Assembly (NCBI GenBank): GCA_028689875.1
Contig: JAQVCG010000020.1
Coordinates: forward strand, 1 to 32,857
DNA length: 32,857 nt
Source of the DNA: Candidatus Rifleibacteriota bacterium
GTDB taxonomy: Bacteria; Muiribacteriota; Ozemobacteria; Ozemobacterales; Ozemobacteraceae
Direction of reading: 5' to 3'
Part shown: in pieces, positions 8,992 to 18,028 of the stretch
How the letters are laid out: each line of letters starts with the position of its first letter
How positions within the stretch are numbered: position 1 is the first letter of the stretch
Position numbers and translations under genes: made by a program
The notes under the pieces: model-generated
What the model saw: the letters and a program-made list of their open reading frames with translations, nothing else
Databases searched by the model: none
What the model was told of the DNA's origin: nothing

Positions 8992-11821
8992 TTTGCTTGC
9001 TTTCTTCCTCTTTTTGCGGGTGAGCAGCGATCGCAAATATGCTTACGTCATCTGCATGATTGTCTTGACACCATAGATTGAACTTTTTTTCAAGAGAATT
9101 AACCCAAGCTTGTGTGTCTTCTGACATTGTTTCTAAAGCCCACTTTTCAATGTTATCAAAACTAATAACGCGCATATCTTTGTTTTGGGCCTCAAGGAAT
9201 CCGTCTGTAAGACAAAGAATTTTGTCTCCGGGTTTAAAACTGATTGTTTGTGATACCGCGGGCGTTTGTTTGCTAATTCCAAGAGGGTAGGAGGGTAATC
9301 CGACCCAGCTGAATGATTTATCTGCATTAATTTTTAGTGGGTAAATATGCCCTTTAACAACAAGCTCAATTTTGTTTTCATCGGGGTAGAGCATTCCACA
9401 AATTATTCCCATAAACATTCTTTGAGTCCTGCTGTTTCTAAGTATTGTGTCGATTGAATCTACCAGATCGGTTAAAGCAAGGGACTTTTGTTGGCTCCAG
9501 TTAAATGTTACGGCGCGCGTGAATGCCATCATAAGCGCCGAACCTACGCTATGACCGGTAAGGTCTCCTATCAAAAAAAGAATCTTGTTGTCATCAATTT
9601 TAAAACAATCCAGACAGTCTCCGCCCAAATCGCCTGCTGATTTGCAGATTCCATACATTGAATAATATGCTAATTCCGGGAAATCTTTTGTTATCAAGCC
9701 GTCTTGAACGTTTTGCGCGACTTGCATGTCGTAACTTTCACTCATCATAAAGTTAAATTCTGAAAATAGCTGTGTTAATTCATCATTTCCGGGTGGCACG
9801 TTAATTCTAACTTCAAATTTTCTTTCTCCAAGGGCTATAATACCGGTTTTAAGGTTTCCTAACGGCGAAATCAGCTGATTCATAAGCCATTGAATTATAG
9901 AATATAAAAGGATTACAGCAATTAAACAACCTATAAGAATGTTGTTCTGCATTCGTTTAATACTTTGCATAAGTTTCTTTGCCGGGAAATAGGCAGTTAA
10001 ACAAATGTTTTCAAGTTCCGGCGCAGGTATGCAAAGGGCCAGTCCTTGACTATCAGGTGAATCGTTTGTCAGCTCTCTAAAAATAGTTTTGTTTGTGGCT
10101 GCAGCAACAATGCTCATTTCAAATATCTTGTTTTCAATATTCTTATATGGAGATATTAACCAACGAAATTTGGTTGGTAAAAATGCAGAAATTTGAATTC
10201 TTATAGCTTCAGTCGAAAGAGAAGAGTTTTTAAGAGTTTGCAGATATTTTTCAATTCCGACTAATGTTGGAAAATCAATTTGTATGTAGGCGGTTTTTGC
10301 GTTTGAATTAGGAATTAGTCTATAATAAAATAGCATGCTGGCCGTTCCCGCCTGAAGCTTTTGAAGCTGATTTGGAAAGTTTGTTAAGGTGTTAAAGCCC
10401 ATGTCATCTTTGCGCACTAAAGCATCTGTAAACGGATTCCCGGAATATTTTGCTTCATTTAATCTTTGCGGAGCATATCTTTCGATTATTCTTCTTGAAA
10501 GGGATTTATATACAGTTTCTCTTCCGTCGGTGTAGTTTGAGGAGTTGTTATAAAATAATTCTGAGGCGCTATTGCGCAGGTTTATGCTTGATTTTGGAAA
10601 AGTCTTTACGACATTTTTTACCATTTCAAGAGTCTTTTTGTCCTCAGCGCCTGTTCCGGGGTCTTGAGTTATGTTAGTAAGTATTGTCGAATGTTCTGCC
10701 AGAAAAGAATTAAAGTTAAGAATTATATTTCTAAGTGTTTCTTCTGCTTCAGTTCTGAGCTTATTTTCGTGATTTTGTTTAAATACATCTATGTTAGTAA
10801 TGGCTATAAAGGCGATTCCGGCGAGTGGGATAAGAGAAGATACCAGAAAAATACTAATAATAAGCCTTTTTAAGCTTATAACGCTATTTTGGTCTGCAAA
10901 AATAAGCAGGAATGAACCCACGAACAAGAGTATAGCCGTCAGCAATCTTGAATTGTGCCAAAGGCTTTGCATCGGATAATCTATGTTGTCAAAAGCACAA
11001 TAAATTGTTTTACCGGAGTTTGTTGTGACGAAAAACCACTCTAACCCGCCATATGAGATATCGTTTTGGTTTGACTTTTTTGCTTTTTCAAATGCTTTTT
11101 TTGAGAAGGACTTTTCAATACTTGTATCGTTGATAACACCTGTTTTAACTAGACTGTCGTGCAATGGATAATTTTTAACTTTGTATTTAAAAGTTTCATT
11201 TTCGCTTAGCTGCAAGTCACAGGTAATTATTAAGCCGCCGTTTTCTCTTTTGCTCCATGATAAAATGCAGTCTTTTTTATTTGTAACAGTTTCTATAAGA
11301 GTTTCAGGGTTGTCGCTTATTGAGCTCAAACTTTTGCCGAACCCAAAGGCATGTTCTATTTTTTTATCCAGTTCTTTTGAGGCTGCGGTTAGCTTTTTAT
11401 TATCTGTTTCAGTAAGCATTGGAAACATGTTCCGCATTATCCATAAATTGGGGGCTCTTTTGGGGGCTGTTGAAATCAGCTTTCCTGCATTGTCAAATTT
11501 ATAAATCGCCAGTTGCAAGCCATTGTATTTTTCGTGCGTTTTTCTTACCAGCTCAATATCTAATTGAGGGTTTTCGTTGATAATTTTGTGTATTGGTAAT
11601 ATGGCACTGCGTAAAAAAATAATCGGATAAGTTGAGGCGGCTAAGTTTTCTGTAAATTGAAGCTTTTCGGTATTTATAGAATTTTGCCAAGCTGTTTTGT
11701 GGGCGCTAAAAAAATGTTCGAAAGCAAATATAAGTGTCAAAAAAGTAGCTAATACCATAAAAAGAAGTATTAGTCTTTCAAATAATGAGCTTACACCAAC
11801 GTTTTTGCCCTCTGATGCCAT
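8981..11821 (-). CDS. Membrane-anchored SpoIIE-type PP2C phosphatase, paralog
   Basis: A 946-residue protein with the same plan as its downstream neighbour. TM1 is at about 13-35, followed by a large external region. A closely spaced TM2/TM3 pair (about 290-307 and 317-340) precedes a second external region. TM4 (about 627-647), a HAMP linker (about 650-700) and a SpoIIE phosphatase domain (about 715-930) complete it. Metal ligands appear intact in GGDCLD, GDLTGHS, LTDGFLEAQN and ADDVSIF. The second Gly of the usual GDxxGHG is Ser here. The external regions have little obvious similarity to those of the paralog, suggesting different stimuli. No Shine-Dalgarno sequence precedes the ATG. A TATAAT box lies only 8 bases upstream, so the mRNA may be leaderless. 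Confidence 0.85.
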   Translation of the reverse strand: MASEGKNVGVSSLFERLILLFMVLATFLTLIFAFEHFFSAHKTAWQNSINTEKLQFTENLAASTYPIIFLRSAILPIHKIINENPQLDIELVRKTHEKYNGLQLAIYKFDNAGKLISTAPKRAPNLWIMRNMFPMLTETDNKKLTAASKELDKKIEHAFGFGKSLSSISDNPETLIETVTNKKDCILSWSKRENGGLIITCDLQLSENETFKYKVKNYPLHDSLVKTGVINDTSIEKSFSKKAFEKAKKSNQNDISYGGLEWFFVTTNSGKTIYCAFDNIDYPMQSLWHNSRLLTAILLFVGSFLLIFADQNSVISLKRLIISIFLVSSLIPLAGIAFIAITNIDVFKQNHENKLRTEAEETLRNIILNFNSFLAEHSTILTNITQDPGTGAEDKKTLEMVKNVVKTFPKSSINLRNSASELFYNNSSNYTDGRETVYKSLSRRIIERYAPQRLNEAKYSGNPFTDALVRKDDMGFNTLTNFPNQLQKLQAGTASMLFYYRLIPNSNAKTAYIQIDFPTLVGIEKYLQTLKNSSLSTEAIRIQISAFLPTKFRWLISPYKNIENKIFEMSIVAAATNKTIFRELTNDSPDSQGLALCIPAPELENICLTAYFPAKKLMQSIKRMQNNILIGCLIAVILLYSIIQWLMNQLISPLGNLKTGIIALGERKFEVRINVPPGNDELTQLFSEFNFMMSESYDMQVAQNVQDGLITKDFPELAYYSMYGICKSAGDLGGDCLDCFKIDDNKILFLIGDLTGHSVGSALMMAFTRAVTFNWSQQKSLALTDLVDSIDTILRNSRTQRMFMGIICGMLYPDENKIELVVKGHIYPLKINADKSFSWVGLPSYPLGISKQTPAVSQTISFKPGDKILCLTDGFLEAQNKDMRVISFDNIEKWALETMSEDTQAWVNSLEKKFNLWCQDNHADDVSIFAIAAHPQKEEESKQNEL

Positions 11822-11829
11822 ATGTTTGC

Positions 11830-11835
11830 ATTATA
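11830..11835 (-). promoter_or_regulatory. -10 box close to the start of the upstream SpoIIE phosphatase gene
   Basis: The minus strand reads TATAAT at 11835-11830, eight bases before the ATG at 11821. Normal spacing would place the transcript start at about 11823, leaving a leader of about two bases. The -35 region at 17 bases is only a T-run, so the promoter may depend on an activator. The perfect palindrome CTACATGTAG (11836-11845) immediately upstream could be an operator. Confidence 0.5.
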
Positions 11836-11870
11836 CTACATGTAGATGCAAAAAAAAACAATTAGGTTAT

Positions 11871-12299
11871 TTATAGAGAATCAGGCGTCGAAGAGAAAAT
11901 GTCACAAATGGGGCAGGGCAACTTGCGATACAATTTTCCCTTATTATCGGTGGTGACTGCGGTAACAGTCGCTAAGACATTTACTTTGTCTGTTATGGCA
12001 TTTTTTATGGTTTGAGAAAATGTAATGCTTGCGCGATCTACTTTAAGTATTTCTGTTTCAATTTTTATGGGGTCATTTATGATTGCAGACGACTTATATC
12101 TTAGATTAACTTCTACAACGGGCATTATTATGTTGTTTTGTTCGGCAAGATCTTTCAGATTCGTACCTAATTCTTGCAGATATTCAACTCTGCCCATTTC
12201 AAGCCATCGAAGGTATGAACCGTGCCAAACAACGCCATAAGCATCGGTATCTGAATAATATACTTTACTGTAAAGTTTGTTTACAATTTTATGAGGCAT
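11871..12299 (-). CDS. YbgC/FadM-type acyl-CoA thioesterase
   Basis: A 142-residue single hotdog-fold protein. The N-terminal motif YYSDTDAYGVVWHGSYLRW contains the catalytic-type Asp of the 4-hydroxybenzoyl-CoA thioesterase/YbgC family, which hydrolyses short- or medium-chain acyl-CoA esters. No clear ribosome site precedes the ATG. The start lies inside the end of the arginine deiminase gene (11-base overlap, ATGCCTCATAA), so translation is probably coupled to that gene. A role in phospholipid or envelope metabolism (Tol-Pal-linked YbgC) is possible, but no tol genes are present. The substrate is not determinable. Confidence 0.82.
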   Translation of the reverse strand: MPHKIVNKLYSKVYYSDTDAYGVVWHGSYLRWLEMGRVEYLQELGTNLKDLAEQNNIIMPVVEVNLRYKSSAIINDPIKIETEILKVDRASITFSQTIKNAITDKVNVLATVTAVTTDNKGKLYRKLPCPICDIFSSTPDSL

Positions 12300-13548
12300 T
12301 GGGGGATTTTCTGCTGATGGGCATTGTCATGCATCTGCAACCGCCGCCGCCGCGTGCAAGCTCAGAACCGTCAATTGTTATTACGCATTTTTCGTAGCGT
12401 TTTAAATCAACTTTGTTGTCAATTACATCATATGCGTCAACTATAGAAAAACCGGCTTGATCAAGAGCTTCGATTGTGCTTATGTTGCGTCTGTAGCCGA
12501 TAATTTTGCCCGGTGTAAGGGCAAAGAAGTTTGCGCCGCTGTGCCATTGTTCGCGTTCTTGAATCCATTGGTCGGTTGCGCCGCCGCATATAACAGGCCG
12601 CATTGTCATGCCAAGCTTGGCTAAGGCTGTTAATATGCTGATTTCTTCGTCGATTATTACATTGCCGTTATCAATGCTTATTAAAACCGTTTTGTAGCGA
12701 TTAGGCTGCAAAATTACCGGGTCATAAACCATGCAAATGTCATGGTCTAAAATAGTAAATACCATGTCTAGGTGGATAAATGATTCCGGCTCTGTCGGAA
12801 GTTGCTGCACTATAATGTGCTGTGGCTTTTTAAGCGATTTGTAGTGCTCAAGAAGGTTATCTATGGCTATTGGGTTAGTTCTGACTCCACAACCAATTAT
12901 AAGTATGTCTTCTCTTGCAACAATTACGTCTCCGCCTTCGATATGAGCTGCTTCGATTTCGTCCATGTCGAATGTTTTAACTGAAAACATGGGGTGATAG
13001 TCAAAAATGGCTTCCATTATCATAGCTTCGCGGCTTCTGACTTTGCTTGCCATTCTTGAAATGAGTACCCAATCATTTATTACAACAGACAAGTCTCTTG
13101 TAAAGAAAAAGTTGTGAAGGGGCTTTAAGGCATATCTTTCGTTGCTCAAAAATTTAGACAAGTTGTCTTTTTTCATCAGCATGCCTTCAAGAAGGCAAGT
13201 GGTGAGCATTTTGTTGGGCATTTCGAGTAAATCGTCTTCCAGATCGGGAGCCCCTTCATTGATGCATATTTTTTCTATTAAATTAGATTTGACCTTAGAG
13301 TTGTTTAAGACTTCTTCGAGCAAATCTTTAACTTGAAAAGCATTGGTTGTTTTTTCAAGAACCTGTCTGAGCTGGTTGTACTCTTGAGTCGCCACAGATA
13401 AATTTAAAACGTCACTGTAAAGAGCACGTTCGGCATTTGCCGGAGTCATGTTTTCTATTTCAGGGCCGGGTGCATGTAGTATAACACCCTGTAATTCGCC
13501 TATTTCTGAGGTTACCGAAACTTCAAACTTACTCTGCAGCGGTTTCAT
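12289..13548 (-). CDS. arcA: Arginine deiminase
   Basis: A 419-residue guanidino-modifying enzyme that hydrolyses arginine to citrulline and ammonia. The length fits the family (about 405-420). Active-site motifs are FTRDLS, HIEGGD (catalytic Glu), HLDMVFT (catalytic His) and the C-terminal RCMTMPISR with the nucleophilic Cys. The ATG at 13548 has an AAAGGA site 9 bases upstream. A longer reading from a TTG at 13602 lacks support and is rejected. Ornithine carbamoyltransferase and carbamate kinase, the usual arcB/arcC partners, are not adjacent. The gene is instead coupled to a thioesterase gene. A possible weak promoter lies at about 13565-13600. Confidence 0.9.
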   Translation of the reverse strand: MKPLQSKFEVSVTSEIGELQGVILHAPGPEIENMTPANAERALYSDVLNLSVATQEYNQLRQVLEKTTNAFQVKDLLEEVLNNSKVKSNLIEKICINEGAPDLEDDLLEMPNKMLTTCLLEGMLMKKDNLSKFLSNERYALKPLHNFFFTRDLSVVINDWVLISRMASKVRSREAMIMEAIFDYHPMFSVKTFDMDEIEAAHIEGGDVIVAREDILIIGCGVRTNPIAIDNLLEHYKSLKKPQHIIVQQLPTEPESFIHLDMVFTILDHDICMVYDPVILQPNRYKTVLISIDNGNVIIDEEISILTALAKLGMTMRPVICGGATDQWIQEREQWHSGANFFALTPGKIIGYRRNISTIEALDQAGFSIVDAYDVIDNKVDLKRYEKCVITIDGSELARGGGGCRCMTMPISRKSPNAS

Positions 13549-13624
13549 GAAATCAATCCTTTGTGAGTTAAAATATACGCATAAAAATACAACAAGACTC
13601 AATTTTTAGCAACTTTTACTTGTC

Positions 13625-16600
13625 TCAGTTCGTTCCTTTATGGGTAAACTGTCCAAAGAATTTGCTAATGAAAGAGATAACATTTTCTGCCGTAACAAAT
13701 ATTGAAGGCACAAATGTTAGAGTAAGCAGTGTAGATACTACCAATCCGCCAGAAACCGAAATAGCCAATGGTTGATAGAAGTCGGCTCCTGCACCTATAC
13801 CAAATGCTAACGGCAGCATACCCAAAAGAGTTGTTGAAGTTGTCATCAAAATAGGTCGAAAACGCAAGTTCCCGGCTGCTATGGCGGCTTCTGCATTGCT
13901 TTCGTCTAATGTGGCGCGTCTTTGCAAGATAAATTCGATAAGAACAATACCATTATTAACTGCAATACCGGCTAACATAATAATTCCTATCATTGCGGTG
14001 ACAGTAAATGAGAAGCCCATGTAGTTGAAACCGGCAATGACACCAATATATGAGAGAGGAATTGTAAACATAATCAAGAAAGGATACAGCAAAGATTCAA
14101 ACTGAGAGGCCATAATCATATAAACAAGCAGTAAAGATGCAACTAAGGCTACTGCCAGATATTTGAACGAGCGAGCCATATCTTCATTTTCTCCGCCAAA
14201 ATTAATTCTGTATCCCGGAGGTATTTCGATATCTTTAATGCGCTCTTGAATGTCGCTTGTAATAGCACCTATTGAGCGTTTATCCGGTTCCCCTTGAACA
14301 ATTAAACATCTTGCGACATTTTTTCGCTCAATTGTTGTATAACCATTGGCTGCTTCAAATTTTGCTATTTGAGATAGTTTTACAAATTTGCCGTCGGGTA
14401 AAGCAATTTCTAAGTCTTTTATACGTGCTATTTTGTCTTTTGAGATGTCGACTGCTTCTACTCTTATATCGTATTCATCATTGCTTTCTCTGTATTTGCC
14501 TGCAATAGTGCCATAGATGTAAGTGCGTGCTCTGTCGGCTATGGTAACAAGATTTAAGCCCATGTCACGTATTTTTTCTCGGTCAAAAATAAGCCTGAAC
14601 TCGGGTCTGCCGTTTTCAACGCCGCTTTCTAAATCTATCAAGCCCTCTACACCTTTAATTCTTTCATAAATTTGTAGACAAATGGTTTCAAGAATAGCAA
14701 AGTCATCACCTAAAACTTCGATTTGAATGGATTTGCCGCTGTTTGGTCTGCCCATTCGAGGTTCTTTAAAATTCAACGTTTTAATTCCGGGTATTATTTC
14801 AACACTCTTTCTGATTTCACGAACTACTTCATCTGTAGTTCGAATTCTTTGAAGAGTAGGCACCATTTTGATGTCTAATGAACCTTTTCCGACTTCGGAT
14901 TTTGTAATAACCTTGTCTACCTCGGGAACTCCAAGAAACAATTGTTCTATTTGCTTGGTTATTATATCGGTGTTATCTACGCTGGTTCCTGCAGGCGTTT
15001 CGAATTCTACAACCAATTCGCCTCTGTCCATGGCGGGGAAAAAGCTGAATGGTGGCTGATTTTTTACGCTAAGAGCGAATAAAGAAACAATTAGTAATAA
15101 ATAAGCTAAGCGCGCCTGCCATTTTGTAACTAAAACTCTGAGAGCTTTGAGATAAACTTTTCTTATAGCTTCTAAAATTCCATTGAAAATTGGAAACAAA
15201 ATTTTGAAAGCTAAAAGATTAAATATAAACGAAATAAATGCTACAATCACAGGCAAAAGCAATACAATCGCGAGTATCCCCAGGCCAAATAATAAACTTT
15301 CTTTACCCGGGTTTCCGGACAAAGAAACCCAAGAAAGTTTTGTCATAAAGTCTTTGATAGCAGCATTTTGAATGCCGAAAAAGAAGCCTGCAGTCGGAAC
15401 AATAACTATAAAAATAACTGATGCAATACACTTGATTATGTTAGCTTTAGCCCAATTAAGTAGAGACTTATACATTCTAAAAACGATAGTTTCCAGATTT
15501 ACACCCTCTAATGACAAAAATTTAGAGCAAAGCATCGGTAAAAAAGTTACAGCAACAACTAATGAAGCAGATAACGAAAAAATAATCGAAAGAGACATGT
15601 TGAAGAATATTTCACCAACCATCTCGGGAATTAGACCTATAGGTAAAAATGCAACGACTGTTGTGGCTGTTGAAGCTATGACGGGCATAAAGACTTCTTC
15701 GGTAGCTTTAATTGCAAGTTCTCGCCTGTCGCCACCTTTGTTTTCTGAATAAAACCTGTAAATGTTTTCCATAACAACAATTGCGTTGTCAACTATCATA
15801 CCTATGCCAAGCGCTAAACCACCTAGTGTCATAAGGTTTAAACTGATATCTTTTTTGAGCATTAACAAGCCGAAAGTGGCTAATATGGCTATAGGGATAC
15901 TAATTCCGACAATCAGAGTTGAACGATAGTTTTGCAAAAAGATAAACAGAATGATAACAGCAAATAGGCCGCCCATAATTGAGTTGTCTTTAACCATTTG
16001 TATGGTATCTCTGATAAAGGTAGTTTGATCTTTTCCAACAACAATTTTAAGCTTGCCTTGATATTTCTTTTCAAGTTCAGGAATAAGTTTCATGGCAGCA
16101 TCAGAAATATTAACCGGGTTTGCTTCTGTAACTTTTTTTATTGCCATTGTAACAGATGGCGAACCGTTGATTCTCGATACGGTGCTTATGTCTTTATAGC
16201 TGTCTTCAATAACTGCAAGTTCTGAAATGTAAATCGGACGCGAATTAACTTCTTTTACAATTATGTTTCCAAGATGCTGAGGGTTGGTCATACGACCATC
16301 TGACCTTAGGAGATACCTGAAAGCACCTTCGGTCATGTTGCCGAGAGAAGTGTTTGCATTATCTTTTGCAATCGCTGCAGCAATGTCATCAATAGTCAAA
16401 TTTAAGGCTAACAGTTTTTCAGGAAAAACCTTTACTCTGATTTCTCTTTCACGACCGCCTGATATATCAACACTGGCAACCCCGCTTATTTGCTGGAAAG
16501 CCGGCTTAATCTCGCGGTCTGCAATTCGACGCAGTTCAACGTCGTCAAAATTGCCACCTACAGCCAAATTCATTATTGACATAGCGTTAAAATCTACTTT

Positions 16601-16987
16601 TGAAGTAGTTATGTCGTTCATTTCATCCGGCAAAACTCTCTTGGCTAAATCTACCTTTGCTCTAACGTCTACAGCTGCTAAATCAATATTTGTGCCATAG
16701 TTAAATTCTATAACTATAATTGCAGCACCCTCTGAGGAATAAGAGGTGATTTTTTTTATGTTTTCGACCGTATTAATTTGATCTTCTATTTTTCTGGTTA
16801 CGATTGTTTCAATTTCTGCGGGGTCTACACCTTCGTATGGGGCCCTTATAAACGCTACGGGAATGTCAACATTCGGAAACAATGCCACATTTAATAAAAA
16901 TAATGCACCAACGCCAATCAATGCCATGCCGCACATAAGCATTGTGACTGAAATAGGGTGTGTTATTGAAAATCTTGGAATACTCAT
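13625..16987 (-). CDS. RND efflux pump inner-membrane subunit (AcrB/HAE1 family)
   Basis: A 1120-residue RND transporter, larger than the usual 1020-1050. It begins with SIPRFSITHPISVTMLM and continues with the family's LFPNVDIP. The proton-relay TM4 motif is GIGMIVDNAIVVMENIYR, with Asp-Asn instead of the Asp-Asp of AcrB. The second half repeats the fold, with FGGENEDMARSF and the C-terminal TMTSTTLLGMLPLA-like region reading MTTSTTLLGMLPLAFG. Between the first-half helices and the canonical helix 7 (about 622-642) there are extra hydrophobic segments at about 523-545 and 578-615. With its operon partners it should form a proton-driven tripartite pump expelling drugs or lipophilic compounds. 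It starts 9 bases after the adaptor gene stop, with AAGGA at good spacing. Confidence 0.92.
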   Translation of the reverse strand: MSIPRFSITHPISVTMLMCGMALIGVGALFLLNVALFPNVDIPVAFIRAPYEGVDPAEIETIVTRKIEDQINTVENIKKITSYSSEGAAIIVIEFNYGTNIDLAAVDVRAKVDLAKRVLPDEMNDITTSKVDFNAMSIMNLAVGGNFDDVELRRIADREIKPAFQQISGVASVDISGGREREIRVKVFPEKLLALNLTIDDIAAAIAKDNANTSLGNMTEGAFRYLLRSDGRMTNPQHLGNIIVKEVNSRPIYISELAVIEDSYKDISTVSRINGSPSVTMAIKKVTEANPVNISDAAMKLIPELEKKYQGKLKIVVGKDQTTFIRDTIQMVKDNSIMGGLFAVIILFIFLQNYRSTLIVGISIPIAILATFGLLMLKKDISLNLMTLGGLALGIGMIVDNAIVVMENIYRFYSENKGGDRRELAIKATEEVFMPVIASTATTVVAFLPIGLIPEMVGEIFFNMSLSIIFSLSASLVVAVTFLPMLCSKFLSLEGVNLETIVFRMYKSLLNWAKANIIKCIASVIFIVIVPTAGFFFGIQNAAIKDFMTKLSWVSLSGNPGKESLLFGLGILAIVLLLPVIVAFISFIFNLLAFKILFPIFNGILEAIRKVYLKALRVLVTKWQARLAYLLLIVSLFALSVKNQPPFSFFPAMDRGELVVEFETPAGTSVDNTDIITKQIEQLFLGVPEVDKVITKSEVGKGSLDIKMVPTLQRIRTTDEVVREIRKSVEIIPGIKTLNFKEPRMGRPNSGKSIQIEVLGDDFAILETICLQIYERIKGVEGLIDLESGVENGRPEFRLIFDREKIRDMGLNLVTIADRARTYIYGTIAGKYRESNDEYDIRVEAVDISKDKIARIKDLEIALPDGKFVKLSQIAKFEAANGYTTIERKNVARCLIVQGEPDKRSIGAITSDIQERIKDIEIPPGYRINFGGENEDMARSFKYLAVALVASLLLVYMIMASQFESLLYPFLIMFTIPLSYIGVIAGFNYMGFSFTVTAMIGIIMLAGIAVNNGIVLIEFILQRRATLDESNAEAAIAAGNLRFRPILMTTSTTLLGMLPLAFGIGAGADFYQPLAISVSGGLVVSTLLTLTFVPSIFVTAENVISFISKFFGQFTHKGTN

Positions 16988-16996
16988 TTTATGTCC

Positions 16997-18028
16997 TTAT
17001 TGATTTCTAATTGCTACTTCTGCGCCTTCGCTCAAATTGTCTTGCCCAACAGTTACAACTTCATCGTTAACATTAACCTCTTCTGCTAAGGTCAAATCGC
17101 CTTGCTGCGCTTTGAGTGTTATATTCTGTCTGTGAGCTTTGCCATTTACAATTTTATAAATATAATAAATGCTTCTTTCATTTCTAATGGCCTTAGATGG
17201 GAATACCGGAACATTTTTATAATCTTCTACTGTTATGCTTCCCTTAACAAAGACGTTTGCGCGGAAAAACAGATTTGGGTTGGCAAGCTTAATTCTTACT
17301 TTAAAGGCTCTTGAATTGTCAGCATGCAAATTTATATATTCAACAATGCCTTCATATTTGCTTTCAATAAGGCAGGCTTGTCCAATTTTAATGTTTCTTA
17401 TGTCGGCTTCTGAAATTCTTGCATCGACATAAATTGAATCGAGGTCGATTATTCTTCCCATTACCTGACCTCTTGTCATTGATTGTCCAATTTCAATGTT
17501 TCTGTCGACAAAATAGCCGTTTATTGGTGAAGTAACCTTACAGCGTGCTAAGTCTAGTTTGGCCGTATCATAACTTACTTGCGCTTGTTTTAAATTTGTT
17601 TTTGAAGATATTAGCTTCGTTAAAGCTGTATCTAAAGTTTTTTGCGTAATAGCTTTGCTGTTAAACAAAGTTTCATTTCGCTTATAATCCTTTTCATCTT
17701 CTTTGAATTGTTGTTGCGCTCTTTCTAACATTGCTTCAGCTTGTCTTAAAGCAAGTTCAAATCTTGTTTCGTCAATTTTGCACAGAGTTTGACCTTTTGT
17801 TACTCTTTCTCCGACTTCTACTAACACTTCAGCAACAGGTCCGTTTACGTCAGCCGTAGCGTATGCTTCAATAGAAGGACTTGTTTCACCTGTAAATTGA
17901 AGCAATTGTCTGATGTTGCCCTCAATTACTTTGTTCGTAAGAACATTTACTTGTCCGAACAGCAAAGAAGATAATAAAACAGAAAATAATAAAGCCAATT
18001 TGAAATAGTTGCGATAGTTAATTGTCAT
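16997..18028 (-). CDS. RND efflux periplasmic adaptor (membrane fusion protein)
   Basis: A 343-residue HlyD/AcrA-family adaptor with an N-terminal hydrophobic signal segment (about 10-27) and no lipobox Cys. The first lipoyl half reads GPVAEVLVEVGERVTKGQ. A coiled-coil hairpin covers about 85-150. The second lipoyl half and beta-barrel start with VTSPINGYFVDRNIEIGQ. It bridges the RND pump and the outer-membrane channel. The start overlaps the tolC-like gene stop as ATGA, with GGAG upstream, so the genes are translationally coupled. Confidence 0.92.
   Translation of the reverse strand: MTINYRNYFKLALLFSVLLSSLLFGQVNVLTNKVIEGNIRQLLQFTGETSPSIEAYATADVNGPVAEVLVEVGERVTKGQTLCKIDETRFELALRQAEAMLERAQQQFKEDEKDYKRNETLFNSKAITQKTLDTALTKLISSKTNLKQAQVSYDTAKLDLARCKVTSPINGYFVDRNIEIGQSMTRGQVMGRIIDLDSIYVDARISEADIRNIKIGQACLIESKYEGIVEYINLHADNSRAFKVRIKLANPNLFFRANVFVKGSITVEDYKNVPVFPSKAIRNERSIYYIYKIVNGKAHRQNITLKAQQGDLTLAEEVNVNDEVVTVGQDNLSEGAEVAIRNQ

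Noticed and set aside
8992..9036. Fifteen extra codons at the start of the downstream SpoIIE phosphatase (TTG at 9036)
   Set aside because: The start would be TTG deep inside the upstream gene. The ATG at 8991 overlaps the upstream stop in the usual coupled form, and it leaves the first transmembrane helix near the N-terminus.
13549..13602. Eighteen extra codons on arginine deiminase from a TTG at 13602
   Set aside because: The ATG at 13548 has a good AAAGGA site and matches family length; the extension is hydrophobic and has no family counterpart.
13549..13624. Possible terminator after the RND gene (ACAAG and CTTGT)
   Set aside because: Five-base arms with a loop above 20 bases, not a stable stem; the following T stretch is probably chance in A+T-rich DNA.
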